Below, piece by piece: positions 19,202 through 26,124 of a DNA stretch of 64,000 bases. The notes under the pieces are model-generated. The model saw nothing but the letters and a program-made list of their open reading frames with translations, was not told the origin of the DNA and did no database searches. Position numbers and translations under genes: made by a program. Position 1 is the first letter of the stretch, and every line of letters starts with the position of its first letter. Source of the DNA: Klebsiella ornithinolytica NBRC 105727 = ATCC 31898 (GTDB taxonomy: Bacteria; Pseudomonadota; Gammaproteobacteria; Enterobacterales; Enterobacteriaceae); the NCBI RefSeq assembly GCF_001598295.1, contig NZ_BCYR01000003.1:310001-374000 (forward strand), in the 5' to 3' direction.

Positions 19202-19579
19202 TTACGCCGCAAAGGGCGTCATTTGTGACAACACAATCTGCCAGCCCTGCGGGGAACGTCGCAGAACCAGCGTGGAAAAACCGTGGCGAACCCTTTCGGC
19301 GCCATCGTGCAGTGCACGGACCACGTTGCGCGTTTCGCCGCTGATAATGGCAATATCGCCCAGCAGGCGTATATCCGGCGTTGGCCGCTCGATAGCCACA
19401 AAGCCGCCCATTTTCACCACGTGTTCGAGAAACTCGGCCTTACCCTGCACCATTCCGGTACTGTGAATATGAACAAGATCGTCGGCCAGGAGCCCCGCCA
19501 GACGCACGCTATCACCGGCCACCAGTGCCTGCTGACGCTGCGTCTCAAGCGTCATTAGCGCCAGGAGATCCGTATTCAT
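19202..19579 (-). CDS. NTF2-like/SnoaL (DUF4440) family protein
   Basis: A 125-residue single-domain protein with the DUF4440/SnoaL pattern 'LLADDLVHIHSTGMVQGKAEFLEHV' and a C-terminal 'GWQIVLSQMTPFA' strand. The fold forms a cone-shaped pocket found in isomerases, cyclases and binding proteins. Its start overlaps the SDR stop by four bases (ATGA), indicating coupled translation in the catabolic operon. It may isomerise or bind a pathway intermediate; this is inferred from context alone. Confidence 0.78.
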   Translation of the reverse strand: MNTDLLALMTLETQRQQALVAGDSVRLAGLLADDLVHIHSTGMVQGKAEFLEHVVKMGGFVAIERPTPDIRLLGDIAIISGETRNVVRALHDGAERVRHGFSTLVLRRSPQGWQIVLSQMTPFAA

Positions 19580-20358
19580 AGCAGCCCCTCATAGGAACCG
19601 CCGTCGAGCTGCAGATTTTGTCCGGAAATATAGGAAGCCTGCTGGCTACAGAGAAAGGCACAGGCCGCAGCGAACTCCTCCGGGCGGCCAAAGCGACCGG
19701 CGGCGATTGTCGCCTCATTGCGTCGGCGCGCCTCTTGCAGACTGATGCCCTCTTCATCCATCAGCCGCTGCAACATAAATGCCTGGCGCGGCGTATCGAT
19801 CCGCTCCGGAAGCAGGTTATTGATGGTCACATTGTCGGCTACCACTTCACGACCGATCGCTTTGCAGATAGCAGTCAGCGCCGTCCGCGCCGAGGTGGAT
19901 AGCCCCATCATGTAGTGCGGCGCTTTGACCATGGCCGAAGTGATATTGACGATCCGCCCGAAGCGCTGCTGCTGCATTGCCGGCAGCCACGCGCGAATCA
20001 GCTGTACAGCAGGAATAAAATTGGCCGCCATCGCCCCCAGCAGCGCCTCTTCATGCCAGTCGGCAAGTGCGCCGGGCTGAGGCCCGGCGTTATTGGTCAC
20101 CAGAATGTCGATTTTTGGCCAGGCCGCCAGGATCGCCGCGCGCCCCGCCGACTGCGTCAGGTCGGCAGTGACGGTGGTGACGGCAACCTGAGGAAAGCGC
20201 TGGCGCAGCGCCGATGCCGCCTGCGCCAGCTTCTGTTCATAACGCCCGTTTAGCGTGACGTTCACGCCTTCTGCCGCCAGCGCCGCCGCACAGGCCAGAC
20301 CGAGTCCTTGCGATGATGCGCAGACGAAAGCCTGTTTTCCGCCAATCCCCAGATCCAT
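19576..20358 (-). CDS. Atypical short-chain dehydrogenase/reductase
   Basis: A 260-residue Rossmann protein. The cofactor loop is A-S-S-Q-G-L-G rather than TGxxxGxG, and N-N-A-G is present. The serine of the catalytic set is in 'NITSAMV'. The usual Y-x-x-x-K is replaced by S-T-S-A-R, so the catalytic Tyr and Lys are missing, as in a known divergent SDR subgroup. It may bind NAD(P) with altered or no reductase activity. It is first in the minus-strand operon. The ATG at 20358 follows CAGGAG; the longer open frame runs into the promoter region. Confidence 0.82.
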   Translation of the reverse strand: MDLGIGGKQAFVCASSQGLGLACAAALAAEGVNVTLNGRYEQKLAQAASALRQRFPQVAVTTVTADLTQSAGRAAILAAWPKIDILVTNNAGPQPGALADWHEEALLGAMAANFIPAVQLIRAWLPAMQQQRFGRIVNITSAMVKAPHYMMGLSTSARTALTAICKAIGREVVADNVTINNLLPERIDTPRQAFMLQRLMDEEGISLQEARRRNEATIAAGRFGRPEEFAAACAFLCSQQASYISGQNLQLDGGSYEGLL

Positions 20359-20405
20359 TCTCCGCTCCTGAATGTTAATTATTGGTAAAATAATGTACAT
20401 ATATT

Positions 20406-20421
20406 GATATATCTCAAATTG
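20406..20421 (-). promoter_or_regulatory. Candidate operator of the minus-strand ring-cleavage operon
   Basis: GATATATCTCAAATTG matches GATATATCTCAATTG at 9233-9247, apart from one extra A. A second half-like element CGATATGTCTAGATATC follows at 20422-20438. The motif lies 48 bases upstream of the SDR start. The match between two convergent promoters 11 kb apart supports control by one regulator. Confidence 0.5.
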
Positions 20422-20606
20422 CGATATGTCTAGATATCCACAGGAGGATTAGATGAAAGTCGGAGATGGCTCACGAAAGAGGACGCTGTCGGCGCGAACA
20501 AGAGACAGACGTGCGGACGCCACCCGGTAGCAGGTAGCGAGGTGAGTGATGGCAGAAGCACACGCGCCCGCAAGGCGCGACGCAGGATCGGCGGTACGAA
20601 AGCGCG

Positions 20607-21491
20607 CTAGCTAAGCTGCGCCAGCTGCTGTTGGATCTCATCGAGGAACAGCGGTAGCGCGCTGGGTTGATAGTCGCGCGATAAATAGATGCCGTAGACG
20701 CTGAGTGCTTTCGGCGTCCAGCCCGGCAACACCGGCTTCAGCGCCCCGCTGTTGAGCGCGCGCTGCGCTTCCAGTTCCGGCAGCATCGCGATACCGCATC
20801 CGGCTACCGCCGCTTCGAGTAGTAATGAGGAGATCCCGGCGCTGAGGTTTCCGGAAACCGTCACCGAGACCTCCTCGCCCTGCGAGTCGGTAAGCTGCCA
20901 GCTCGGCGCGACAAAATGGCTGTAGTGCAGACAGTTATGTTCGCTAAGCTCCGCCGGCGTCTGCGGCTGGCCATGTAACTGCAGCCAGCGCGGCGATGCG
21001 CACAGGACCGAACGACAGACCCCCAGCCGACGGGCAATCGCTCCTGGCTCCGGGTTATCGGTGATGCGAATCGCCACGTCGATGCGCTCGCCGATCAGAC
21101 TCACCGGATGATTATTGATATCCAGTTCGAGACGCAGCTGGGGATAACGGGCGAGAAAATCGGGTAACAGCGGTGAAATCAGCTGCATAGCCGTAAAGTG
21201 AGCGCAGGCGACGCGGAGCGTGCCGCTGGGCACCGCCCGCTCGGTCTGCCCGGCAATTTCATCCGACAGTTGCGTCAGGCTGCGGGTTTTTTGCAGCACC
21301 TTCTCCCCGGCCGCGGTTAAGGTTAATTTGCGCGTCGAACGGTGGATCAGGCGGGTACCCGCCCAGTGTTCCATCTGCTCCAGATAGCGACTGACCATCG
21401 GGCGTGACATCCCCAGCGCACGGGCCGCGGCGCTCAGGCTCCCCAGTTCGCAGATCCGCATGTAGACCTGCGCGGCAATAATTCTGTCCAT
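20607..21491 (-). CDS. LysR-family transcriptional regulator
   Basis: A 294-residue LysR protein. It has a helix-turn-helix at about 15-60 ('LGSLSAAARALGMSRPMVSRYLEQ') and an effector domain from about 90 ('GTLRVACAHFTAMQLISPLLPDFL'). The motif set resembles the CrgA/AaeR-like group. It is divergent from the MBL-fold gene at 21605 with 113 bases between, so it probably controls that gene. A 206-base segment without a gene separates it from the SDR operon promoter. The effector is unknown. Confidence 0.87.
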   Translation of the reverse strand: MDRIIAAQVYMRICELGSLSAAARALGMSRPMVSRYLEQMEHWAGTRLIHRSTRKLTLTAAGEKVLQKTRSLTQLSDEIAGQTERAVPSGTLRVACAHFTAMQLISPLLPDFLARYPQLRLELDINNHPVSLIGERIDVAIRITDNPEPGAIARRLGVCRSVLCASPRWLQLHGQPQTPAELSEHNCLHYSHFVAPSWQLTDSQGEEVSVTVSGNLSAGISSLLLEAAVAGCGIAMLPELEAQRALNSGALKPVLPGWTPKALSVYGIYLSRDYQPSALPLFLDEIQQQLAQLS

Positions 21492-21604
21492 CTTTCACTT
21501 CCATCTGCACGTTTTATGAAACTCAGCATCTCTTTTTTCAGGAATTTTCGCAAATCAGGAAATCCGTAAAATAGCGTTATTCAACAGACACAGAGAAAAC
21601 CAAC

Positions 21605-22456
21605 ATGAAATTATCCGCCCTTGCCGTTGCCACCGCGCTGTTCAGCTCCGCTGCGTTTGCCGCACCTTTAACATTGCAGACCTATAACCCGCAGGATAAA
21701 GGTATCTTCGCCGTGAACTCGACGCTGGCTTCCGGCCCGCATGAAGCGGTGCTGTTTGATGCGCAATTTAGCGTGAAAGATGGCGAAAAGCTGGTCGATA
21801 TGATCCGCAAAAGCGGTAAGAAACTGAGCCGCATTGTCATTACCTCCGGCGATCCGGATTTCTATTTCGGCCTCGAGCCGCTGGTGAAGGCTTTCCCGGA
21901 CGCAAAAGTTGTCGCCACGGCCGAGGTGGTCAAGCACATCGAAGCAACCCAGGCCGCGAAGCTGGCATTCTGGGGCCCGCAGATGAAAGATGGCGCACCG
22001 AAGCAGCTTTATACGCCGCAGGTGATTGCGGCCAACACCTTTACCATTGACGGCGAAAAAGTTGAAATTCGTCAGCCGCAACACTACGCGGCGTTCGTCT
22101 GGATCCCGGCGAACAAAACCATCCTCGGCGGTACCGGTGTAGCCTGGGGTATGCACGTATGGACGGCCGATACCCAGAGCGCCGAAAGCCGCTTGCAGTG
22201 GCGCAAAACGCTCGACGATATGGCCGCACTCCATCCGCAGCAGGTCATTCCGGGCCACTATCTTGGCACACCGCCGGCCGGGGATCGCGCGATCGCCTTT
22301 ACCCGCGACTATCTGCAGCAGTTTGAGCAGGCGCTGAAAACGCACAAAGATTCCGCCGGGGTGATCGCCGAGATGAAACAGCGCTGGCCGGAGCTGGCGG
22401 AAGTCAGTTCGCTGGAGCTGAGTGCGAAGGTGAACACCGGCGAGATGAAGTGGTAA
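21605..22456 (+). CDS. Exported MBL-fold protein lacking the zinc motif
   Basis: A 283-residue protein with a clear Sec signal peptide (cleavage after about residue 19, 'SSAAFA'). The fold is that of Vmh-type metallo-beta-lactamase proteins: 'VLFDAQFSV', 'SRIVIT', 'FGLEPLVKAFPDAKVVAT', and a late 'VIPGH'. The defining H-x-H-x-D-H motif is replaced at residues 81-86 by S-G-D-P-D-F, so three of four ligands are lost. It should be periplasmic and either use a different metal arrangement or have lost hydrolase activity. It is probably controlled by the divergent LysR gene. Confidence 0.82.
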   Translation: MKLSALAVATALFSSAAFAAPLTLQTYNPQDKGIFAVNSTLASGPHEAVLFDAQFSVKDGEKLVDMIRKSGKKLSRIVITSGDPDFYFGLEPLVKAFPDAKVVATAEVVKHIEATQAAKLAFWGPQMKDGAPKQLYTPQVIAANTFTIDGEKVEIRQPQHYAAFVWIPANKTILGGTGVAWGMHVWTADTQSAESRLQWRKTLDDMAALHPQQVIPGHYLGTPPAGDRAIAFTRDYLQQFEQALKTHKDSAGVIAEMKQRWPELAEVSSLELSAKVNTGEMKW

Positions 22457-22613
22457 ACGCAGACTATTCCTGATTCCGGGTGATAAAGTTGCCAGGGGCG
22501 GAAAAATAGACCACGATAGATAGACGGTCGCGCTAGCGCGCCGTTCTTAGGGTTACATTTCGTCCGGCCACGCCGGGCTTGTCCTTGAAACAGAACTGGA
22601 TTAAGGAGTAAGA

Positions 22614-22754
22614 ATGAAATCGAACCACCAGGCACGTCATCTTCTCGGTCTGAACTATAAACTGTCCCAGCAGAAAAAAGTGGTGCTGGACGGCGATGTG
22701 GAAACGACAATTAACCACGCTCATGCCACCGGCCGTAAGCGCCGCGCGGGTTAA
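22614..22754 (+). CDS. sra: Stationary-phase ribosome-associated protein Sra (S22)
   Basis: A 46-residue basic protein. It starts M-K-S-N-H-Q-A-R-H-L-L-G-L and ends G-R-K-R-R-A-G, matching E. coli Sra/RpsV (45 residues) at both ends. It binds the 30S subunit and is made in stationary phase. TAAGGAG lies seven bases upstream of the ATG. It is just before maeA, as in E. coli, and is followed by a strong terminator. Low length explains why simple ORF finders can miss it. Confidence 0.92.
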   Translation: MKSNHQARHLLGLNYKLSQQKKVVLDGDVETTINHAHATGRKRRAG

Positions 22755-22776
22755 TTTCTCAGCTGAATGATGATAA

Positions 22777-22810
22777 AAACACCGTCCTTTCGTCAGGATG
22801 GTGTTTTTTT
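22777..22810 (+). terminator. Rho-independent terminator of sra
   Basis: AAACACCGTCC (22777-22787) pairs with GGATGGTGTTT (22796-22806) with one G-T pair, loop of eight bases, followed by T's to 22810. Confidence 0.9.
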
Positions 22811-22843
22811 AATACAATTTCCCCTCTTTGATAACATCTGCTC

Positions 22844-22849
22844 TATACT
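22844..22849 (+). promoter_or_regulatory. Candidate maeA promoter -10 element
   Basis: TATACT, preceded by CTC, forms a CTATACT-like -10 seen in sigma S/sigma 70 promoters. It lies 78 bases upstream of maeA, just after the sra terminator. No good -35 is visible. Confidence 0.4.
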
Positions 22850-22926
22850 GCTCCCGCTGCATTCCCTGCCAGCCCGCACGCTTATCGCCGCGCACGGTCT
22901 GAAGTGAACATCAAGGAGTTAGTGCG

Positions 22927-24624
22927 ATGCAATTCACCCATAAGAAAAACCGTTCCCTGTATATCCCCTACGCAGGCCCCGTTCTGCTCGAATTTCCCCT
23001 TCTCAACAAAGGTAGCGCCTTCAGCATGGAAGAGCGCTGCAGCTTTAACCTGCTCGGCCTGCTGCCAGAAGTTGTTGAAACAATTGAGGAACAAGCTGAG
23101 CGCGCATGGATCCAGTACCAGGGATTTAAAACTGAGATCGACAAGCATATTTACCTGCGCAACATTCAGGACACCAACGAAACCCTCTTTTATCGCCTGA
23201 TTGGCAACCATCTCGATGAGATGATGCCGGTCATCTATACGCCGACCGTCGGCGCCGCCTGCGAGCGCTTCTCTGAGATTTACCGTCGTTCGCGCGGTGT
23301 TTTTATCTCCTATCAGAACCGGCACAACCTCGACGATATCCTGCAAAACGTCCCGAACCACAACGTCAAAGTGATCGTCGTCACCGACGGGGAACGCATT
23401 CTGGGTCTCGGCGACCAGGGCATCGGCGGTATGGGGATCCCGATCGGCAAACTCTCGCTGTACACCACCTGCGGCGGTATCAGCCCGGCCTACACGCTGC
23501 CGATTGTGCTGGACGTGGGGACGAACAATCAGCAGCTGCTCGACGATCCGCTGTATATGGGCTGGCGCCATCCGCGTATTACCGACGATGAGTATTATCA
23601 GTTTGTCGATGACGTTATCCAGGCCATTAAGCACCGCTGGCCGGACGTTCTGCTGCAGTTTGAAGACTTCGCGCAGAAAAACGCTATGCCGCTGCTCAAC
23701 CGCTATCGCAATGAGATTTGCTCATTCAATGATGATATCCAGGGCACCGCCTCGGTGACCGTCGGCACGCTGATTGCAGCCAGCCGCGGTGCGGGCAGCC
23801 AGCTGAGCGAACAGAAAATCGTCTTCCTCGGCGCCGGCTCTGCCGGTTGCGGGATTGCCGAACAGATTATCGCCCAGATCCAACGCGAAGGATTAAGCGA
23901 AGAAGAAGCGCGTCAGCGCGTGTTCATGGTTGACCGTTTCGGCCTGCTGACTGACGCCATGCCGAACCTGCTGCCGTTCCAGAACAAACTGGTGCAGAAG
24001 CGTGAAAATCTGCAGCAGTGGGATACCACCAACGAAGTGCTCTCCCTGCTTGACGTTGTGCGCAATGTGAAACCGAATATCCTGATCGGTGTCTCCGGCC
24101 AGCCGGGTCTGTTCACCGAAGAGATTATTCGCGAGATGCATAAGCACTGCCCGCGTCCAATCGTAATGCCGCTGTCGAACCCGACCTCTCGGGTGGAAGC
24201 CACGCCGCAGAACATCCTCAGCTGGACCGACGGCGAAGCGCTGGTTGCCACCGGCAGCCCGTTCGCGCCGGTCACGCTGAAAGGTAAGCAGTACGTTATT
24301 GCCCAGTGCAACAACTCCTATATCTTCCCCGGTATCGGTCTTGGCGTCATCGCCTCAGGGGCATCGCGAGTCACCGATGAGATGCTGATGGCGGCCAGTG
24401 AGACGCTGGCGAAGCACTCGCCGCTGGTCAACAACGGCGAAGGCCCGGTGCTGCCGGAACTGAAAGATATCCAGACCGTCTCGCGCGCGATCGCTTTCGC
24501 GGTCGGTAAAGTCGCTCAGGAACAGGGCGTGGCGGTGAAAACCTCCGCCGAGGCGCTGTTGCAGGCGATCAGCGATAACTTCTGGTTGCCGGAGTATCGC
24601 AACTACCGCCGGACCTCGATTTAA
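22927..24624 (+). CDS. maeA: NAD-dependent malic enzyme
   Basis: A 565-residue protein, the same length as E. coli MaeA (SfcA). It converts malate to pyruvate, CO2 and NADH in the cytoplasm. Conserved parts include '[11 protein letters not shown]', '[25 protein letters not shown]', the metal region 'FEDFAQKNA', 'FNDDIQGTA' and the NAD-binding '[14 protein letters not shown]'. CAAGGAG precedes the ATG. Order sra-maeA matches E. coli. Tandem hairpins follow the stop. Confidence 0.97.
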   Translation: MQFTHKKNRSLYIPYAGPVLLEFPLLNKGSAFSMEERCSFNLLGLLPEVVETIEEQAERAWIQYQGFKTEIDKHIYLRNIQDTNETLFYRLIGNHLDEMMPVIYTPTVGAACERFSEIYRRSRGVFISYQNRHNLDDILQNVPNHNVKVIVVTDGERILGLGDQGIGGMGIPIGKLSLYTTCGGISPAYTLPIVLDVGTNNQQLLDDPLYMGWRHPRITDDEYYQFVDDVIQAIKHRWPDVLLQFEDFAQKNAMPLLNRYRNEICSFNDDIQGTASVTVGTLIAASRGAGSQLSEQKIVFLGAGSAGCGIAEQIIAQIQREGLSEEEARQRVFMVDRFGLLTDAMPNLLPFQNKLVQKRENLQQWDTTNEVLSLLDVVRNVKPNILIGVSGQPGLFTEEIIREMHKHCPRPIVMPLSNPTSRVEATPQNILSWTDGEALVATGSPFAPVTLKGKQYVIAQCNNSYIFPGIGLGVIASGASRVTDEMLMAASETLAKHSPLVNNGEGPVLPELKDIQTVSRAIAFAVGKVAQEQGVAVKTSAEALLQAISDNFWLPEYRNYRRTSI

Positions 24625-24636
24625 CCGGTATTCAAT

Positions 24637-24693
24637 GGGCCTGAATCTCAGGCCCGGCTTAGTATCAGAGCAGCATATCATGCTATGCTGCTC
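24637..24693 (+). terminator. Tandem hairpins downstream of maeA
   Basis: First hairpin: GGGCCTGA (24637-24644), ATC, TCAGGCCC (24648-24655). Second hairpin: GAGCAGCATA (24668-24677), TCATGC, TATGCTGCTC (24684-24693). Both stems are perfect. Neither has a full T-tract. They mark the border where base composition turns AT-rich. Confidence 0.55.
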
Positions 24694-24880
24694 GCCTCAG
24701 GGTAAATTAGTATTTTATATATTCATAAAAGTATAGTTATTTATTCATATCAATAGTTATGTTTTAGTTTTATAAAAGTATAAATGATTTTGTTTGTCGG
24801 GATATTGTAAAAAATAACATCTTTAATCTATTCTATCAGTGTCATCTTCGAAACGTTAGCAGGCACCGATCGGAGGAATA

Positions 24881-25450
24881 ATGAATAAGTATCTTGAACT
24901 GATAGATAAACCCCGAGCTAATAGTGTAAATGTTGGCCTTAGCTCACCGAAACTATCAACTTTGATAAGTCTTTTTGGAGAACCGAGAGATAATTACACA
25001 GGTGATTGCCAGTCTGTTACTGGCCCCTTTAAAAATAGAATTATTACGCAGTCAGTAGGTCCATTTAAGTGTACGGGCATGGATGTGGCACTAAAGTCAT
25101 TGACCGATATTTTAGATTCGGTAAAAAATGAAATACCCGATCTTTATGCAATACTAGGTACGGCTGGAATGTTATGTGCCCGTAAAGTTAAAATTAAGCG
25201 GAAAGATGGCACTCTTCACCTTGGTGACAATCCTTCTAATCATTCCTGGGGTTTAGCAATAGATATCAAATTATCAGGTGTACTTGATAAACAAAGTGAT
25301 GATAAGTGTTTCCGTGGCCTTCTAATCCTCTCAAAATATTTTAATGCCGGAGGATGGTATTGGGGAGTAAGTTTTCCAAATGAAGATGCAATGCATTTTG
25401 AGGTGGCCGAGTCGACATTAATAAAATGGCGAAATGAAAATTTAATCTAA
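24881..25450 (+). CDS. Orphan M15-family peptidoglycan peptidase
   Basis: A 189-residue protein of the M15 (VanY/endolysin-like) metallopeptidase family. Zinc ligands His121, Asp128 ('NHSWGLAIDI') and His172 are present, with Asp169 in a D-x-x-H arrangement as in phage endolysin-like M15 enzymes. It should cut peptide stems of peptidoglycan. There is no signal peptide or membrane segment, so it would need a dedicated delivery route or cell lysis. Codon use is AT-rich, unlike its neighbours, which points to horizontal transfer. CGGAGGA precedes the ATG. No holin, immunity or secretion gene is adjacent. It could be a phage remnant or an orphan secreted toxin. Confidence 0.8.
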   Translation: MNKYLELIDKPRANSVNVGLSSPKLSTLISLFGEPRDNYTGDCQSVTGPFKNRIITQSVGPFKCTGMDVALKSLTDILDSVKNEIPDLYAILGTAGMLCARKVKIKRKDGTLHLGDNPSNHSWGLAIDIKLSGVLDKQSDDKCFRGLLILSKYFNAGGWYWGVSFPNEDAMHFEVAESTLIKWRNENLI

Positions 25451-25925
25451 TCTCCACATAAAACATTGAGATTTAAAATTTAATAAAAAAACCAAATCGC
25501 ATTCGAGTTTTATTTCTAATTGCAAAATAATAAACTCAATGAACATACCAGGTTAACGCTATCATATTACAGAAGAGTTTCAACTCGAATTGTATTGAGC
25601 GGCTGACAAAACGAAAGCGCATACGTTCGGCTGTTCAGGATGCTAAATTACCATTAACTTACCCAGAGTAAAGAAGATGTCACGTCAATGATAGAACACT
25701 TGAGTTTAAATAAAATTTTCATAAAAATTAACAATGTAACATATTAAATTATTTATATTCCCTGATATTATTACAATTACCGCTCATTATTTATGAATGT
25801 CAAATCTACATGTCATGTGCAATTAAATAAAACAGTACCTTAAATTTCATTTAACTAGCCAAAACGTCTTTCTTCATCTACACTGCCTTCACCTGTCAAC
25901 TCACTGAATGAAAAAGGAGGACCCC
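25451..25925. other. AT-rich intergenic segment
   Basis: There is no open frame of useful length on either strand. The segment is AT-rich like the preceding peptidase gene and probably belongs to the same acquired piece. The final 20 bases hold an AGGAGG ribosome-binding site (25915-25920) for the short leader ORF. I see no transposase remnant, tRNA or clear attachment site. Confidence 0.5.
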
Positions 25926-26009
25926 ATGCTGTTATGTGAAATATCTATGTTTTCACTGACATTTGGTAATCGTCACTGCTCAAGCGTTATCGGTATCGTG
26001 CTGCGATAA
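25926..26009 (+). CDS. Putative 27-residue leader peptide upstream of ABC-F gene
   Basis: ATG at 25926 follows AAGGAGG with a five-base gap, a stronger ribosome-binding site than that of the ABC-F gene itself. The 27 codons begin M-L-L-C-E-I-S-M-F-S and end I-G-I-V-L-R. The last codons and the stop lie within a long hairpin (25978-26022), and one arm can pair with a downstream repeat instead. This layout is what ribosome-stalling attenuators of antibiotic-resistance genes look like. An in-frame ATG at 25908 exists but has a poor ribosome-binding site. Translation is inferred, not shown. Confidence 0.5.
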   Translation: MLLCEISMFSLTFGNRHCSSVIGIVLR

Positions 26010-26102
26010 CTTCAGCTTGAGCGAAGACACCCCAGACTAATTCCCTTCCCTCGGGCTTACCGGGTTATCGTCAGCGATGTTTGACGAGGCGTTTTTACGC
26101 CT
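25978..26102 (+). promoter_or_regulatory. Candidate attenuator hairpins before ABC-F gene
   Basis: GCTCAAGC (25978-25985) pairs with GCTTGAGC (26015-26022). Inside it GTTATCG (25986-25992) pairs with CGATAAC (26004-26010). The same CGATAAC can instead pair with a second GTTATCG at 26064-26070. A third stem AGGCG/CGCCT (26087-26102) lies just before the ABC-F ribosome-binding site. These give mutually exclusive folds. Confidence 0.5.
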
Positions 26103-26124
26103 GTAACTCTTGAGTAAGTTCACT

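Noticed and set aside
24700-25925. Search for an immunity gene, integrase or attachment repeats around the M15 peptidase
   Set aside because: No ORF of useful length and no clear direct repeats or tRNA were seen in the flanks.
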